Of a stretch of DNA of 64,000 bases, positions 37,054 to 45,230 are shown in pieces (position 1 is the first letter of the stretch; each line of letters starts with the position of its first letter). The position numbers and the translations under genes are program-made. The stretch is from Pediococcus parvulus (GTDB lineage: Bacteria; Bacillota; Bacilli; Lactobacillales; Lactobacillaceae). The notes beneath the pieces are model-generated. The model did no database searches, had not been told where the DNA came from, and saw only the letters and a list, made by a program, of their open reading frames with translations. The stretch covers positions 49,412 through 113,411 of the forward strand of contig NZ_BJWE01000002.1 in the NCBI RefSeq assembly GCF_007990205.1, given 5' to 3'.

Positions 37054-37920
37054 TTGACAAAAACTGCGATTGTGACCGACAGTACGGCCTATCTTCCTCA
37101 AAATGTTTGTGAAAAGTTACGAATTACTGTGGCACCAATTTCAGTAGGCTTTGGTGATCATCAATATCGAGAACGAATTGACATTAGTGATGCCGAGTTT
37201 TATAAACGACTAAAAACAGAAAAAAGTTTTCCAACCACAGCTCCGCCTTCGATGGGAGTCATGGAAGAAATTTACCACCAACTCGCAAAAGAAGGCTATG
37301 AAGAAGTTATTAGTATTCATTTAACTGGTGGTGTTAGTGGTTTTGTCACCAATTTAGCGCAATTCGCGAAGAGTGTTGCAGAAATTAAGGTTCATGTGGT
37401 GGACTCACAGATTTCCGTACAGCCACTGGGATATTTAGTTATTCAAGCTGCTAAAATGGCACTGGCACAAAGGCCGGTGACCGAAATCATCGCTAAGTTA
37501 ACTGAGTTAAAAGCAACAATTGGCGAGTATTTTATTGTGGATGATTTGAAGAATCTTGTTCATGGTGGCCGCTTAGGGAGTAGTTCGGCGTTTGTTGGTT
37601 CATTGTTAAAAGTCAAACCAATTCTTTCTTTGAATAAAGAGCGGTATAATATTGAGGCTGTCGATAAAGTGCGTTCGTTGAAAAAGGCCAAAGCAAACAT
37701 TGTGAATCGTTTTATTAATGAAACGAAAGATCTTCCATATGCAGTGCGTGTGTTTCTGTGTGGCACGGATAATGAACCTGCGATTGAAAAATGGCATGAA
37801 AACATTCAATCAAAATTAACGAATGTTGCGGCAGTGGAAACTGGTCAAATTGGACCGGTCCTTGGTGCACATCTGGGACCAGGGGCAGTCGCCATTCTAT
37901 GGGTCAAAGAAGAAATTTAA
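37054..37920 (+). CDS. DegV family fatty-acid-binding protein
   Basis: The 288-residue cytoplasmic protein opens with AIVTDSTAYLPQ, the DegV signature, and contains the fatty-acid pocket blocks FPTTAPPSMGVMEE, SIHLTGGVSG, VVDSQISVQPLGYLV and LVHGGRLGSSSAFVGSLL. DegV/FakB proteins bind a fatty acid and present it to the kinase FakA for phosphorylation, so it probably helps use exogenous fatty acids. The start is TTG at 37054 with AGGAGTG upstream. A small DNA-binding-like gene follows. Confidence 0.88.
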   Translation: MTKTAIVTDSTAYLPQNVCEKLRITVAPISVGFGDHQYRERIDISDAEFYKRLKTEKSFPTTAPPSMGVMEEIYHQLAKEGYEEVISIHLTGGVSGFVTNLAQFAKSVAEIKVHVVDSQISVQPLGYLVIQAAKMALAQRPVTEIIAKLTELKATIGEYFIVDDLKNLVHGGRLGSSSAFVGSLLKVKPILSLNKERYNIEAVDKVRSLKKAKANIVNRFINETKDLPYAVRVFLCGTDNEPAIEKWHENIQSKLTNVAAVETGQIGPVLGAHLGPGAVAILWVKEEI

Positions 37921-37947
37921 AGAGACAGAAGTGAGGGAACAAAAAAC

Positions 37948-38178
37948 ATGAGAAAATTAAAAATCGATTTAAACGATCAAGATTATATGGGTAGTCATGA
38001 AGCAAGCTCTATGTGGGGCAAACAAAAAGATTACGTCCGAACAATCTATAATAAGTATCCAAAACGATTTCCAGAAGGAACCATTCGTAAATTCGGTAAA
38101 CAACTGATTGTGACACGTGAGGGAATGGAAGCCGTCACGGGGATCAAGAAGAGTCAATTAAAAGATTTGAAGAAATAA
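37948..38178 (+). CDS. Small helix-turn-helix-like protein
   Basis: The 76-residue basic protein contains DYMGSHEASSMWGKQKDYVRTIYNKYPKRFPEGTIRKFGKQLIVTREGMEAVTG. This resembles the winged or excisionase-like helix-turn-helix of small DNA-binding proteins (site for recognition of an operator, then an Ile/Val strand). I do not know its target. It follows the degV-like gene by 27 bases and is ended by a strong terminator, so the two may form one transcript. GAGGG precedes the ATG. Confidence 0.6.
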   Translation: MRKLKIDLNDQDYMGSHEASSMWGKQKDYVRTIYNKYPKRFPEGTIRKFGKQLIVTREGMEAVTGIKKSQLKDLKK

Positions 38179-38181
38179 CAA

Positions 38182-38243
38182 AAAACGCTAAAGTTAGAGG
38201 AATTTGACCACATTGGTGGATAACTCAACTTTAGCGTTTTTTT
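38182..38243 (+). terminator. Terminator with 12-bp stem
   Basis: AACGCTAAAGTT (38184-38195) pairs perfectly with AACTTTAGCGTT (38227-38238), with A residues before and T residues after. Confidence 0.8.
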
Positions 38244-38286
38244 GTAGCAAAGTGCTAAAATTAGACGTTAGAATAGGGTGAAAATA

Positions 38287-38508
38287 ATGAAAACAAGCGA
38301 ATTTATTAGAAAAGTGGAAATGCTGGGCGTAACCACGGTGGAAAAAGATAAAACGACATTACATATTAAACGGCATGAAATTGAAGCCGCCAATGTTAGT
38401 TTGGAGAAGACCTCATACTTTCAAATCTGTGGAAAATTACCACGACGTTTATTAAACTTGATTGTTGATTACGCCGTTACGGATATTTCTGAACGGGATG
38501 ATGATTAG
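38287..38508 (+). CDS. Small hypothetical protein
   Basis: The 73-residue protein (MKTSEFIRKVEMLG start, C-terminal LLNLIVDYAVTDISERDDD) resembles small Lactobacillales hypothetical proteins starting MKTSEFI, which I associate with chromosomal and phage-related loci. No function is known to me. The start at 38287 lies 8 bases after AGGG; a GTG at 38278 overlaps that site. Confidence 0.5.
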   Translation: MKTSEFIRKVEMLGVTTVEKDKTTLHIKRHEIEAANVSLEKTSYFQICGKLPRRLLNLIVDYAVTDISERDDD

Positions 38509-38754
38509 TTAGAGTGATTAGAGTAGGTATGGTAACGAATTTAGATTAATCGCTACTTGCTTTTAGTGTCGGTGTGATTAGTGAGTTTTATACGTCATTG
38601 GTGCCAAGAATCATAATTTTCTCTAAATTAGTGATAAAAAAAATACACTTTCTACTCAAATGATCATGTGTTGTGAGTAGAAAACGGATGTAATTTTTAC
38701 TTATTGATATATCCTGACTAATAATATTTAAGTATCAATATTTTACAGAATAAT

Positions 38755-39615
38755 TTACATACTTATCTTAGTAAAATCAAGTAACTCTTTAGCAGCATCA
38801 ACCGTATCCACAAAATCAATTCTTTCAGCATAATCATGATCTTCACCATATCGTTTCCATAAACGTATCAAAACAGGTGTCTCTTTTACTGAATCTAATC
38901 TTGAGGAATAATCAGTTAGAAATGAAGTTGTTTTGCGTTTTTCAGCCGTTCTCAAAATTGCTTTTTTTAGTAATGGAAAATCAATATTTTGTTGTTCTAA
39001 TTTATTTAGTTGATAAACATCATAAAAATCTTTGGCCCGTGTGTTGGCATTACCCCGTGCCACAATCGATTCTAATTTTTCGGCAAGAACTGTTTCAAGA
39101 TTATACGCTAAAATAGGAATTTTTCTATCCTCAGTAATTAGTTTATGCTTGTAATGAATTTCTTTGGGTGTCATTTTATCACCAGTCGAGACATCAACCT
39201 TGATGACAGTTTGCACATCTAAAATAACTGCATCGATGTGTACACGATAACCACCGTATTCATCATCTTTTCTAATTGGTTCAACATTAACAACCGTCAT
39301 TTCAATTTGATCATTATAAACTTCTATCGAACAAATATCAGTAAATGCATTTGTAATACTTTTTCAACTCAATGGGTATCCTACTAACGTTGTATCTAGA
39401 TCCATAGTTGACCGAGTATCAACGCCGATTAGAGAAGCAATTAAAAAGCCACCTTTAAGTACCATATTGTTCTTATACGTGGAAACTGATAAACGTTCTA
39501 AAAGCTCATCAAGCATAATTTCTTGTAATATCAATTGAGCAGTAACATCATTCTCTTTAGCAAGCTTTTTTACGTAGGCTTTAAATTGCATACCGTTTCT
39601 AAATTGTTGTTTCAC
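38755..39615 (-). pseudogene. abiEii: AbiEii-type nucleotidyltransferase toxin, split by one TGA
   Basis: The N-terminal part (39615-39367) has the AbiEii/DUF1814 motifs VLKGGFLIASL and TRSTMDLDTTL. A TGA at 39366-39364 interrupts it. The same frame continues without other damage (KSITNAFTDICS, then YRVHIDAV, IKVDVSTGDK, LAYNLETVLAEKLESI, ARGNANTRAKDFYDVYQL) to 38755. The distance from the TGA to the first downstream ATG is 66 bases, a multiple of three. AbiEii transfers nucleotides and kills or stalls phage-infected cells. Its start overlaps the end of abiEi by 4 bases. One nonsense change probably inactivated it. Confidence 0.85.
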
Positions 39616-40205
39616 AGAAGTACCTCCAGATATGTTCTGATTTGTGTTTCCACATTCATCTTTTGGGCCATTTCTATCAACAAGTTAACATCTTTATTAG
39701 GTAGTGCAGCATAACCGTTCATTGCCATTGAAATTAGTTCTGAATCTTTTTTATTCTTGCCACGAATCAAATCACACAGTGTTTTTTCAATTGAATAAAC
39801 ACGGACTGTATTTCCATTTGGCGTAATTTCAGATTCAATTCCTAATTGATAATATTTATTAGATTGCATATAGAATCGTATGTTATAGTCAGAGATTCGA
39901 GCAGAATGATAGCCCAAAGGAAATGTCATATCGTATTTACGCGGCGTACGATCTGTTAATCCATGGAGATATAGTGCGGTATTATATGAAAATATTCCCT
40001 TACCAAAGCGATATTGATAAATTGCCATTTCATCTTCAAATATAGCTGGATCAATATAAACACCACGATTAACTCGCTCAAGTTGACCACTGTCGGTTAA
40101 TTCTGACAAGAAGTAACGGTTGACACCCATAGAAGCCGCTTCTTCAACAGTAATCATGCCGTTATGCGCTTTTAAATGCGCGAGGATCTTCTCTTTATTA
40201 GACAT
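39612..40205 (-). CDS. abiEi: AbiEi-type antitoxin
   Basis: This protein of about 197 residues has an N-terminal winged-helix domain (MITVEEAASMGVNRYFLSELTDSGQLERVNRGVYIDP) and the AbiEi_4 C-terminal domain (SYNTALYLHGLTD, YSIEKTLCDLIRGKN). AbiEi neutralises AbiEii by repressing its promoter. I placed the start at 40205, 8 bases after GAGGTG; the open frame reaches 40304. The antitoxin seems intact although its toxin is not. Confidence 0.85.
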   Translation of the reverse strand: MSNKEKILAHLKAHNGMITVEEAASMGVNRYFLSELTDSGQLERVNRGVYIDPAIFEDEMAIYQYRFGKGIFSYNTALYLHGLTDRTPRKYDMTFPLGYHSARISDYNIRFYMQSNKYYQLGIESEITPNGNTVRVYSIEKTLCDLIRGKNKKDSELISMAMNGYAALPNKDVNLLIEMAQKMNVETQIRTYLEVLL

Positions 40206-40327
40206 TATCATCACCTCTTTATATATTCTAACACATAAACGCTGTTTTCTTATAATAAGCGTATAAATGTTAGATTTCGATAACCATATTATTCTTTTAT
40301 GCATTGAAAATTATTGAAATAACCTAA

Positions 40328-40492
40328 TCACGTTTCGTTATTTGTTAGTGCAAACCAAGATTTTGAAATGGCAGTACTGGCACTATCAGAACTTGGTTCA
40401 GCTTTGGCAAATTAAGTTAGTGTTGGAATATTAATTGATGTACCCAATATAAGCGCTGTACCATTCTTAAGATACGCTAGTTTATCAATCAT
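40328..40492 (-). pseudogene. C-terminal scrap of a HerA-like ATPase
   Basis: The minus strand reads MIDKLAYLKNGTALILGTS, then INIPTLT, a TAA, FAKAEPSSDSASTAISKSWF and TGA. The L-x-x-G-x-A-l-i-x-G-x-x-I-x-x-P pattern with a following acidic Ser-rich stretch and final W-F resembles the end of HerA/DUF87 ATPases found in defence operons. Only about 50 codons remain and one stop interrupts them. Confidence 0.45.
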
Positions 40493-40518
40493 GTTTGTCT
40501 ATTTATTTAATTTTTTCA

Positions 40519-40570
40519 AAAAATAATAGCAGTCTCTTCCATTGTTATTATATGGAAGAGACTGCTTTAT
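40519..40570 (-). terminator. Terminator downstream of tRNA-Arg
   Basis: AGCAGTCTCTTCCAT (40528-40542) and ATGGAAGAGACTGCT (40552-40566) form a perfect 15-bp stem. Read leftwards it ends in ATTATTTTTTG, so it fits a rho-independent terminator for the tRNA. Confidence 0.75.
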
Positions 40571-40605
40571 CAAAGATGTAAGGTATTTGATGAATACACT
40601 ATTTA

Positions 40606-40679
40606 TGTCCCCGGCGAGAGTCGAACTCGCAACCTATCGCTTAGGAGGCGATTGCTCTATCCAGTTGAGCCACGAGGAC
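40606..40679 (-). tRNA. tRNA-Arg (CCT anticodon)
   Basis: The minus strand gives a 74-base cloverleaf. The acceptor stem pairs GTCCTCG with CGGGGAC (one G-U), the anticodon stem ATCGC pairs with GCGAT around CTCCTAA (anticodon CCT), the T-arm is TTGCGAGTTCGACTCTCGC, and the D-arm begins GGCTCAACTGGATAGAGC. No CCA is encoded. The 3' end faces the AbiE/HerA remnants, so this tRNA may be an old integration site. Confidence 0.95.
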
Positions 40680-40766
40680 AAGGTTCCTTTCGTATTTTCC
40701 CATAGATATTAGGGATAATCAAGTCAGCTTCAGATAAAAAAATTAGCCAAAAATTGATGAATTTTG

Positions 40767-40814
40767 CAAAACTTGACCCCAGTCAATTTCAATAGTGCTA
40801 TTTTCGACTATATT
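40767..40814 (+). promoter_or_regulatory. Operator-promoter of metal P-type ATPase gene
   Basis: AAAACTTGACCCCAGTCAATTT includes the palindrome TTGAC-CCCA-GTCAA (40773-40786), and the -10 candidate TATATT lies at 40809-40814. A nearly identical segment at the same distance from a -10 box precedes the CopZ-like gene at 42.8 kb, so one regulator probably controls both. Confidence 0.55.
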
Positions 40815-40848
40815 AGACTTATCAAATAAAGGCGAGGGGTTAAGAAAT

Positions 40849-42723
40849 ATGATGAAATTTGAGCAGGTTATTCAAAAAAATGTTAATACGATTACGTGGA
40901 CGTCAGCGGCATTAATCGCGATTGGTTTTCTGGGTGAGGCAGTAGGATCGCAAATGCTATATACGGTCGCTTTTGTGTTAGCTTCAATCATTGCAGCCAC
41001 ACCGATTATTATTCGAGCAGTCGAAGCTTTAAAAGTACGCGTAATTGGAATCGAATTATTAGTTAGCATCGCGGTCATTGGTGCCTTTGTCATTCAGGAG
41101 TTCAATGAGTCAGCAATTGTCACTTTCCTATTCTTATTTGGGAGTTTTCTAGAAGCGAAGACGTTGGCAAAAACGCGTGAATCAATTAAGACGTTAACTG
41201 AAATGGCACCAACCACTGCTGAAGTTGTTCAAGACGATGGTTCAATCGTTGAAACTGATGTGGATGACGTAGATGAGGGCGACATCGTGCTTGTTAAAAC
41301 GGGTGGTCAAGTCCCAATTGATGGTGATGTTGTAGAGGGTTCTGGATACTTAAATGAAGCAAGTGTTACGGGTGAATCTAAACTAGTGACTAAACAGGTC
41401 GGCGACGGCGTTTTCTCAGGCACAATCTTAGATAACGGAACCTTGAAGATTAAGGCAACTAAAGTCGGAGATGATACAACTTTTGCCAAAATTGTGGAAT
41501 TAGTTGAAGATGCTCAAGATACAAAATCACATGCTGAAAAGTTTATTGATCAGTTTGCGAAGTATTACACACCAGCAGTACTTATTTTAGCGATCTTAGT
41601 TGGATTCATCTCGCGTGATTTTCGATTAGCGATCACGGTTCTGGTGCTTGGTTGCCCTGGTGCTTTGGTAATCGGTGCACCAGTTTCAAACGTAGCCGGA
41701 ATTGGTAATGGTGCCAAAAATGGTGTCTTGATCAAAGGTGGCGAAGTGGTGGATACCTTTGCCAAGATTGATACGTTGGTGTTTGACAAAACTGGGACTT
41801 TAACCAAAGGTAATACAGAAGTTTCTGATCTTAAAAACTATGCGGATGATCAAAATCAAGTTTTAGAATTTGCTGCAAAATTGGAAAGTCAATCTGATCA
41901 TCCTTTAGGCAAAGCAATCACAACTTATGCTACTCAACAAAAAGTTGCGTTTCAGAATTTACAGGTAACGACGAATAATACCATTAAAGGCCAAGGAATT
42001 GAGGCTCAAATCGACCAACATCAAATTCTGGTTGGTAATCAAAAATTGATGACTGCTAATCAAATTCAATTGACCGAAGCAGAAGAAAATGATTTGAAGA
42101 ATTTGCAAGCAACTGGAAGTTCAACTGTCATTGTCGCTGTAGATCATAAGATTCAACAAATTATTGGGGTTTCTGATGTTATTCGTGATAATGTCAAAGA
42201 GAATTTGGCCGCTTTGAAACAACTCGGAATTAAAAAACTAGTGATGTTAACTGGTGATAATGAAATTACGGCTAATCACGTTGCCCAAGAACTTGGTATC
42301 GATGAAGTTCATGCCAATCTCTTACCTGAAAACAAGGTCACGTTTGTTAAACAACTTAAAGACCAAGGTCATAAGGTAGCATTTGTTGGTGATGGGATTA
42401 ACGATAGCCCATCGATTGCTACTGCTGATATCGGTATTGCAATGGGTGGTGGAACTGATGTGGCTATTGAAACTTCCGATATTGTGTTGATGCAATCTAG
42501 TTTTCATGAATTGGTTCATGCGTATGGCTTGGCCAAAAAGACTGTTGCTAACACACGTCAAAATATTATCATTGCGATTGGCACGGTAGTCTTTCTACTA
42601 ATTGGATTGATCTTTGGTTATATCTACATGGCAAGTGGGATGTTTGTTCATGAAGCAAGTATCTTGGTCGTTATTTTCAATGCGATGCGTTTAATTCGTT
42701 ATCACGCAGCTGGTGCAAAATAA
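40849..42723 (+). CDS. Heavy-metal P1B-type ATPase with CPG motif
   Basis: The 624-residue transporter has about eight helices and no N-terminal metal-binding domain. Actuator TGES is in SVTGESKLV, the phosphorylated Asp is about 313 in DKTGT, HP is in SDHPLGK and the hinge is GDGINDSP. The membrane metal site reads CPG (about 269, LGCPGALVIGAP) where copper and cadmium/zinc pumps usually have CPC, CPH or SPC. The substrate is therefore uncertain. The start at 40849 has GAGGGG 9 bases upstream. The shared operator with the CopZ-like gene points to a soft metal such as copper. Confidence 0.85.
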   Translation: MMKFEQVIQKNVNTITWTSAALIAIGFLGEAVGSQMLYTVAFVLASIIAATPIIIRAVEALKVRVIGIELLVSIAVIGAFVIQEFNESAIVTFLFLFGSFLEAKTLAKTRESIKTLTEMAPTTAEVVQDDGSIVETDVDDVDEGDIVLVKTGGQVPIDGDVVEGSGYLNEASVTGESKLVTKQVGDGVFSGTILDNGTLKIKATKVGDDTTFAKIVELVEDAQDTKSHAEKFIDQFAKYYTPAVLILAILVGFISRDFRLAITVLVLGCPGALVIGAPVSNVAGIGNGAKNGVLIKGGEVVDTFAKIDTLVFDKTGTLTKGNTEVSDLKNYADDQNQVLEFAAKLESQSDHPLGKAITTYATQQKVAFQNLQVTTNNTIKGQGIEAQIDQHQILVGNQKLMTANQIQLTEAEENDLKNLQATGSSTVIVAVDHKIQQIIGVSDVIRDNVKENLAALKQLGIKKLVMLTGDNEITANHVAQELGIDEVHANLLPENKVTFVKQLKDQGHKVAFVGDGINDSPSIATADIGIAMGGGTDVAIETSDIVLMQSSFHELVHAYGLAKKTVANTRQNIIIAIGTVVFLLIGLIFGYIYMASGMFVHEASILVVIFNAMRLIRYHAAGAK

Positions 42724-42742
42724 ATAAAAAACTTTTCAAAAC

Positions 42743-42784
42743 TTGACGATGATCAATTTTAATTGATAACTTGGACACTATAAT
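42743..42784 (+). promoter_or_regulatory. Operator-promoter of CopZ-like gene
   Basis: TTGACGATGATCAA (42743-42756) is a TTGA-N6-TCAA palindrome within a block nearly the same as that before the P-type ATPase, and TATAAT lies at 42779-42784. No regulator gene for these sites is seen nearby. Confidence 0.55.
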
Positions 42785-42817
42785 AGATGTATAAAGTAAA
42801 TAAGGAGGAAATTTAAA

Positions 42818-43051
42818 ATGACAAAAGCAATCTTACAATTAGGGGCGTTGACTTGCCCATCATGCATGCAAAAAATTCAAGGCGCATTAGAAAAACAGGC
42901 TGGTGTTGAAAAAGTAAAAGTACTCTTCAATGCTAGTAAAGTAAAAATTGAGTTTGATGATACAGCCAATACAGCAGATGCATTAGCACAGGTTGTTAAA
43001 AATTTGGGCTACGAAGTTCAAAGTGTAAAGGTAAAACAACCAGCTAAATAA
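42818..43051 (+). CDS. HMA-domain metallochaperone (CopZ-like)
   Basis: The 77-residue protein is one heavy-metal-associated domain with the pattern beta-alpha-beta-beta-alpha-beta. The metal motif reads LTCPSCMQKIQ, a C-x-x-C pair as in CopZ but with Pro-Ser between the cysteines and without the usual M before it. It likely carries the metal to the adjacent ATPase. AGGAGG precedes the ATG. The Lys-rich C-terminal tail (VKVKQPAK) is a normal extension. Confidence 0.85.
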   Translation: MTKAILQLGALTCPSCMQKIQGALEKQAGVEKVKVLFNASKVKIEFDDTANTADALAQVVKNLGYEVQSVKVKQPAK

Positions 43052-43180
43052 GTTGAACGATGTGATCCAGAGTATTTTTTGGAGCACACCGTTTTTTTGT
43101 GTTCTGCTAATAGTGAAAACGATCTGATGTTGATAAACTAAAAATTCGGTGGTATAGTACTTAGTAATTAAAAACGAAAT

Positions 43181-43247
43181 GCATATATAAACGCCTTAAT
43201 ATGGTTGGCGAGTTTCTACCCAGAACCGTAAATTCTGGACTATACGC
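43181..43247 (+). promoter_or_regulatory. Purine (guanine-type) riboswitch
   Basis: The aptamer core is unmistakable: GCATATATAA, the P2 stem ACGCC...GGTTGGCG, the L2 sequence TTAATATGG, TTTCTACC, the P3 stem CAGAA...TTCTG with CCGTAAA loop, and GGACTATACGC. P1 pairs GCATATA with TATACGC, one mismatch. The base that chooses the ligand is C in GACTAT, which is the guanine/hypoxanthine class; adenine riboswitches have T. Confidence 0.9.
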
Positions 43248-43260
43248 AATAAATTCATCA

Positions 43261-43295
43261 AACGATGTCTTCTATTTGCGGACATCGTTTTTGTT
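43261..43295 (+). terminator. Riboswitch-controlled transcription terminator
   Basis: AACGATGTC (43261-43269) pairs with GACATCGTT (43281-43289) and T-rich sequence follows. It lies between the purine aptamer and the permease gene, so guanine should reduce permease expression. Confidence 0.75.
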
Positions 43296-43339
43296 TTGCG
43301 CTAATAGTGATATATATATATTCAACAGGGGGTAACAAG

Positions 43340-44689
43340 TTGGTTTCAAAAGAGAAGTGGGCACAAGAACAGATTGATTTCGATTCAGGTGAAGGCGTTC
43401 CGTTAGAGAATTCAACTTCTAATGGTCATGCGGCTGTTTTAGGGTTGCAGCATTTACTGACAATGTATTCTGGCGATGTCATGGTGCCGTTGTTGATTGG
43501 GGCAATCGTGCATTTTACCGCCACCCAATTGGCGTTATTGATTTCCATGGATTTATTTATGTGTGGAATCGCCACATTATTGCAGGTGCATCGGACGCGA
43601 ATGATTGGAATTGGACTACCAGTTGTTTTAGGTTGTGCGGTTCAGGTTATCACACCGTTAGGAACCATCGGAAAAACGCTTGGGATCACCACGATGTATG
43701 GTGCAATTATTGTTTCCGGATTATTTGTTTTATTGATGAGTGGTGTTTTCTCGAAAATGCGGAATCTTTTTCCACCCGTTGTGACAGGGTCATTGATTGT
43801 GGTCATTGGTTTCACTTTGATGCCCGTAGCGATTACTGATTTAGGCGGTGGAACTGTGGGATCCCATAATTTTGGTTCGCCAAGTAATTTATTGGTCGGT
43901 GGTTTCACGTTAGCTTTGATTATTGCGATTAACGTTTGGGGTCGCGGCTTTATCAAATCGATTGCGATTTTGATCGGATTAATTGGCGGAACGGCTTTGG
44001 CCGGAGCACTTGGAATGATTAAACTGAGTACTGTATCGCAAAGTGGCTGGTTTCGTTTCCCCGAACCTTTCATGTTTGGGGTACCGCATTTTGAATGGTC
44101 ATCTTCAGTAACGATGATTCTAATCGCGTTAACGACCATGATCGAATCGACAGGAGTTTTCTTCGCACTAGGTGACATGACCAATCGCCATTTAACCGGC
44201 GATGATTTAAAACGGGGCTATCGCGCTGAAGGAATTGCCCAAATTTTGGGTGGCATCTTTAACACTTTCCCATACTCTACATTCTCTGAAAATGTGGGTG
44301 TTGTGCAGTTTTCCGGAGTTAAAACTCGGAAGCCAATTTACTTTGCTGGCTTATTCTTACTGATTTTAGGCTTATTGCCCAAAATCGGCGCATTAGCCAC
44401 GGTGGTGCCAACACCAGTTTTAGGCGGGGCAATGTTAGTTATGTTTGGAACGGTTGGGCTACAAGGGGTCCGAATTTTGAAAAACGTAGACTTTGATGAC
44501 AGCCGCAATTTGATTGTTGCTGCAGTTTCCATTGGCGCTGGCTTAGGGGTTGCCAGTGTGCCCACGATTTTCCAAGCGCTTCCTTCAGAATTGTATTTAA
44601 TTCTCGGTAACGGGGTCGTCGTGACTAGTATTGTGGCCGTTTTCCTAAACTTGGTCTTTAAGTTACAACGTAAAACTGAAGCTAAATAA
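43340..44689 (+). CDS. pbuX: NCS2-family xanthine/purine permease
   Basis: The 449-residue transporter has about 14 helices of the nucleobase-ascorbate family. The LGLQHLLTMYSGDVMVPLLIG opening, TALTTMIESTGVFFA-type helix 8 (here LIALTTMIESTG) and FPYSTFSENVGVVQFSG helix 10 are typical of xanthine/uric acid-type members. The upstream guanine riboswitch supports xanthine or guanine uptake. The start is TTG 43340, 7 bases after AGGGGG; the longer frame from 43265 runs through the riboswitch terminator and is not real. Confidence 0.85.
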   Translation: MVSKEKWAQEQIDFDSGEGVPLENSTSNGHAAVLGLQHLLTMYSGDVMVPLLIGAIVHFTATQLALLISMDLFMCGIATLLQVHRTRMIGIGLPVVLGCAVQVITPLGTIGKTLGITTMYGAIIVSGLFVLLMSGVFSKMRNLFPPVVTGSLIVVIGFTLMPVAITDLGGGTVGSHNFGSPSNLLVGGFTLALIIAINVWGRGFIKSIAILIGLIGGTALAGALGMIKLSTVSQSGWFRFPEPFMFGVPHFEWSSSVTMILIALTTMIESTGVFFALGDMTNRHLTGDDLKRGYRAEGIAQILGGIFNTFPYSTFSENVGVVQFSGVKTRKPIYFAGLFLLILGLLPKIGALATVVPTPVLGGAMLVMFGTVGLQGVRILKNVDFDDSRNLIVAAVSIGAGLGVASVPTIFQALPSELYLILGNGVVVTSIVAVFLNLVFKLQRKTEAK

Positions 44690-44690
44690 A

Positions 44691-44746
44691 AATGCGCGAA
44701 TTTCGAGTCTGTATAAAACAGATCAAAGAAATTCGCGTATTTATTT
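44691..44746 (+). terminator. Terminator after pbuX
   Basis: GCGCGAATTTC pairs with GAAATTCGCG(T) around a small internal hairpin, followed by TTTATTTT. Confidence 0.7.
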
Positions 44747-45040
44747 TATGGAAGGTGAAGGTGGTTTATCCAGTTACCGTTTCTAAAAATCGGGGTGATG
44801 GTGCCATCTTGTTTGATGCCATCGATGTTCATTTTGTCAGAACTGACCATGAAGTCGACGTGCACTTGGCTATTATTGATGCCATGTTTGGACAATTCTT
44901 CAGGAGACGTTTTAGCGCTGCCCTGCAAGTTGAAGCGGTTGACTGGGTTAGAAGTTTACACCCACCTGAGTAACTAAATTAGCGTATTTTTGAAGCTTTT
45001 TAGTTAAAGTTGTTTCATTTATAAAGGCAATCCTCTTCAT
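44746..45040 (-). pseudogene. M29 aminopeptidase with large internal deletion
   Basis: On the minus strand the first ~30 codons from 45040 resemble the N-terminus of PepS/AmpS-type aminopeptidases (LQKYANLVTQVGVNF), and a stop follows. Within about 20 bases another frame gives the far C-terminus: RFNLQGSAKTSPEELSKHG, SQVHVDFMVSSDKMNIDGI and PIFRNGNW. In a full protein of about 410 residues these blocks are some 300 residues apart, so most of the gene is gone. The C-terminal metal-site part HVDFMV remains but cannot function alone. Confidence 0.7.
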
Positions 45041-45230
45041 AAAAATCGATTCTATCGTAGCATAGCCAACGCGTTTCCACGCAAGAAATGGGCGGTTGAT
45101 TGCAAAATAAGTGCTAAGAAATATCAGAAAGACCAGTTAAGACTTAAAAAACGATGAGTGGTGCGGTATACTTGTTTACAAGATAAATTATTAATTATGC
45201 CGATAAAGGCACCTTTTACGGAGGATTATT

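Noticed and set aside
25531..39615. TGA recoding or programmed readthrough in DUF4935 and AbiEii genes
   Set aside because: The surrounding genes use TGA as a normal stop, the DUF4935 gene also needs a frameshift, and no recoding element is visible near the TGAs. Simple nonsense mutation is more likely.
43265..43339. Extended N-terminus of the purine permease
   Set aside because: This part overlaps the riboswitch terminator; the TTG at 43340 with its own ribosome site is better.
44692..44973. 93-residue plus-strand ORF after pbuX
   Set aside because: It is antisense to the M29 remnant, begins inside the pbuX terminator and has no ribosome site.
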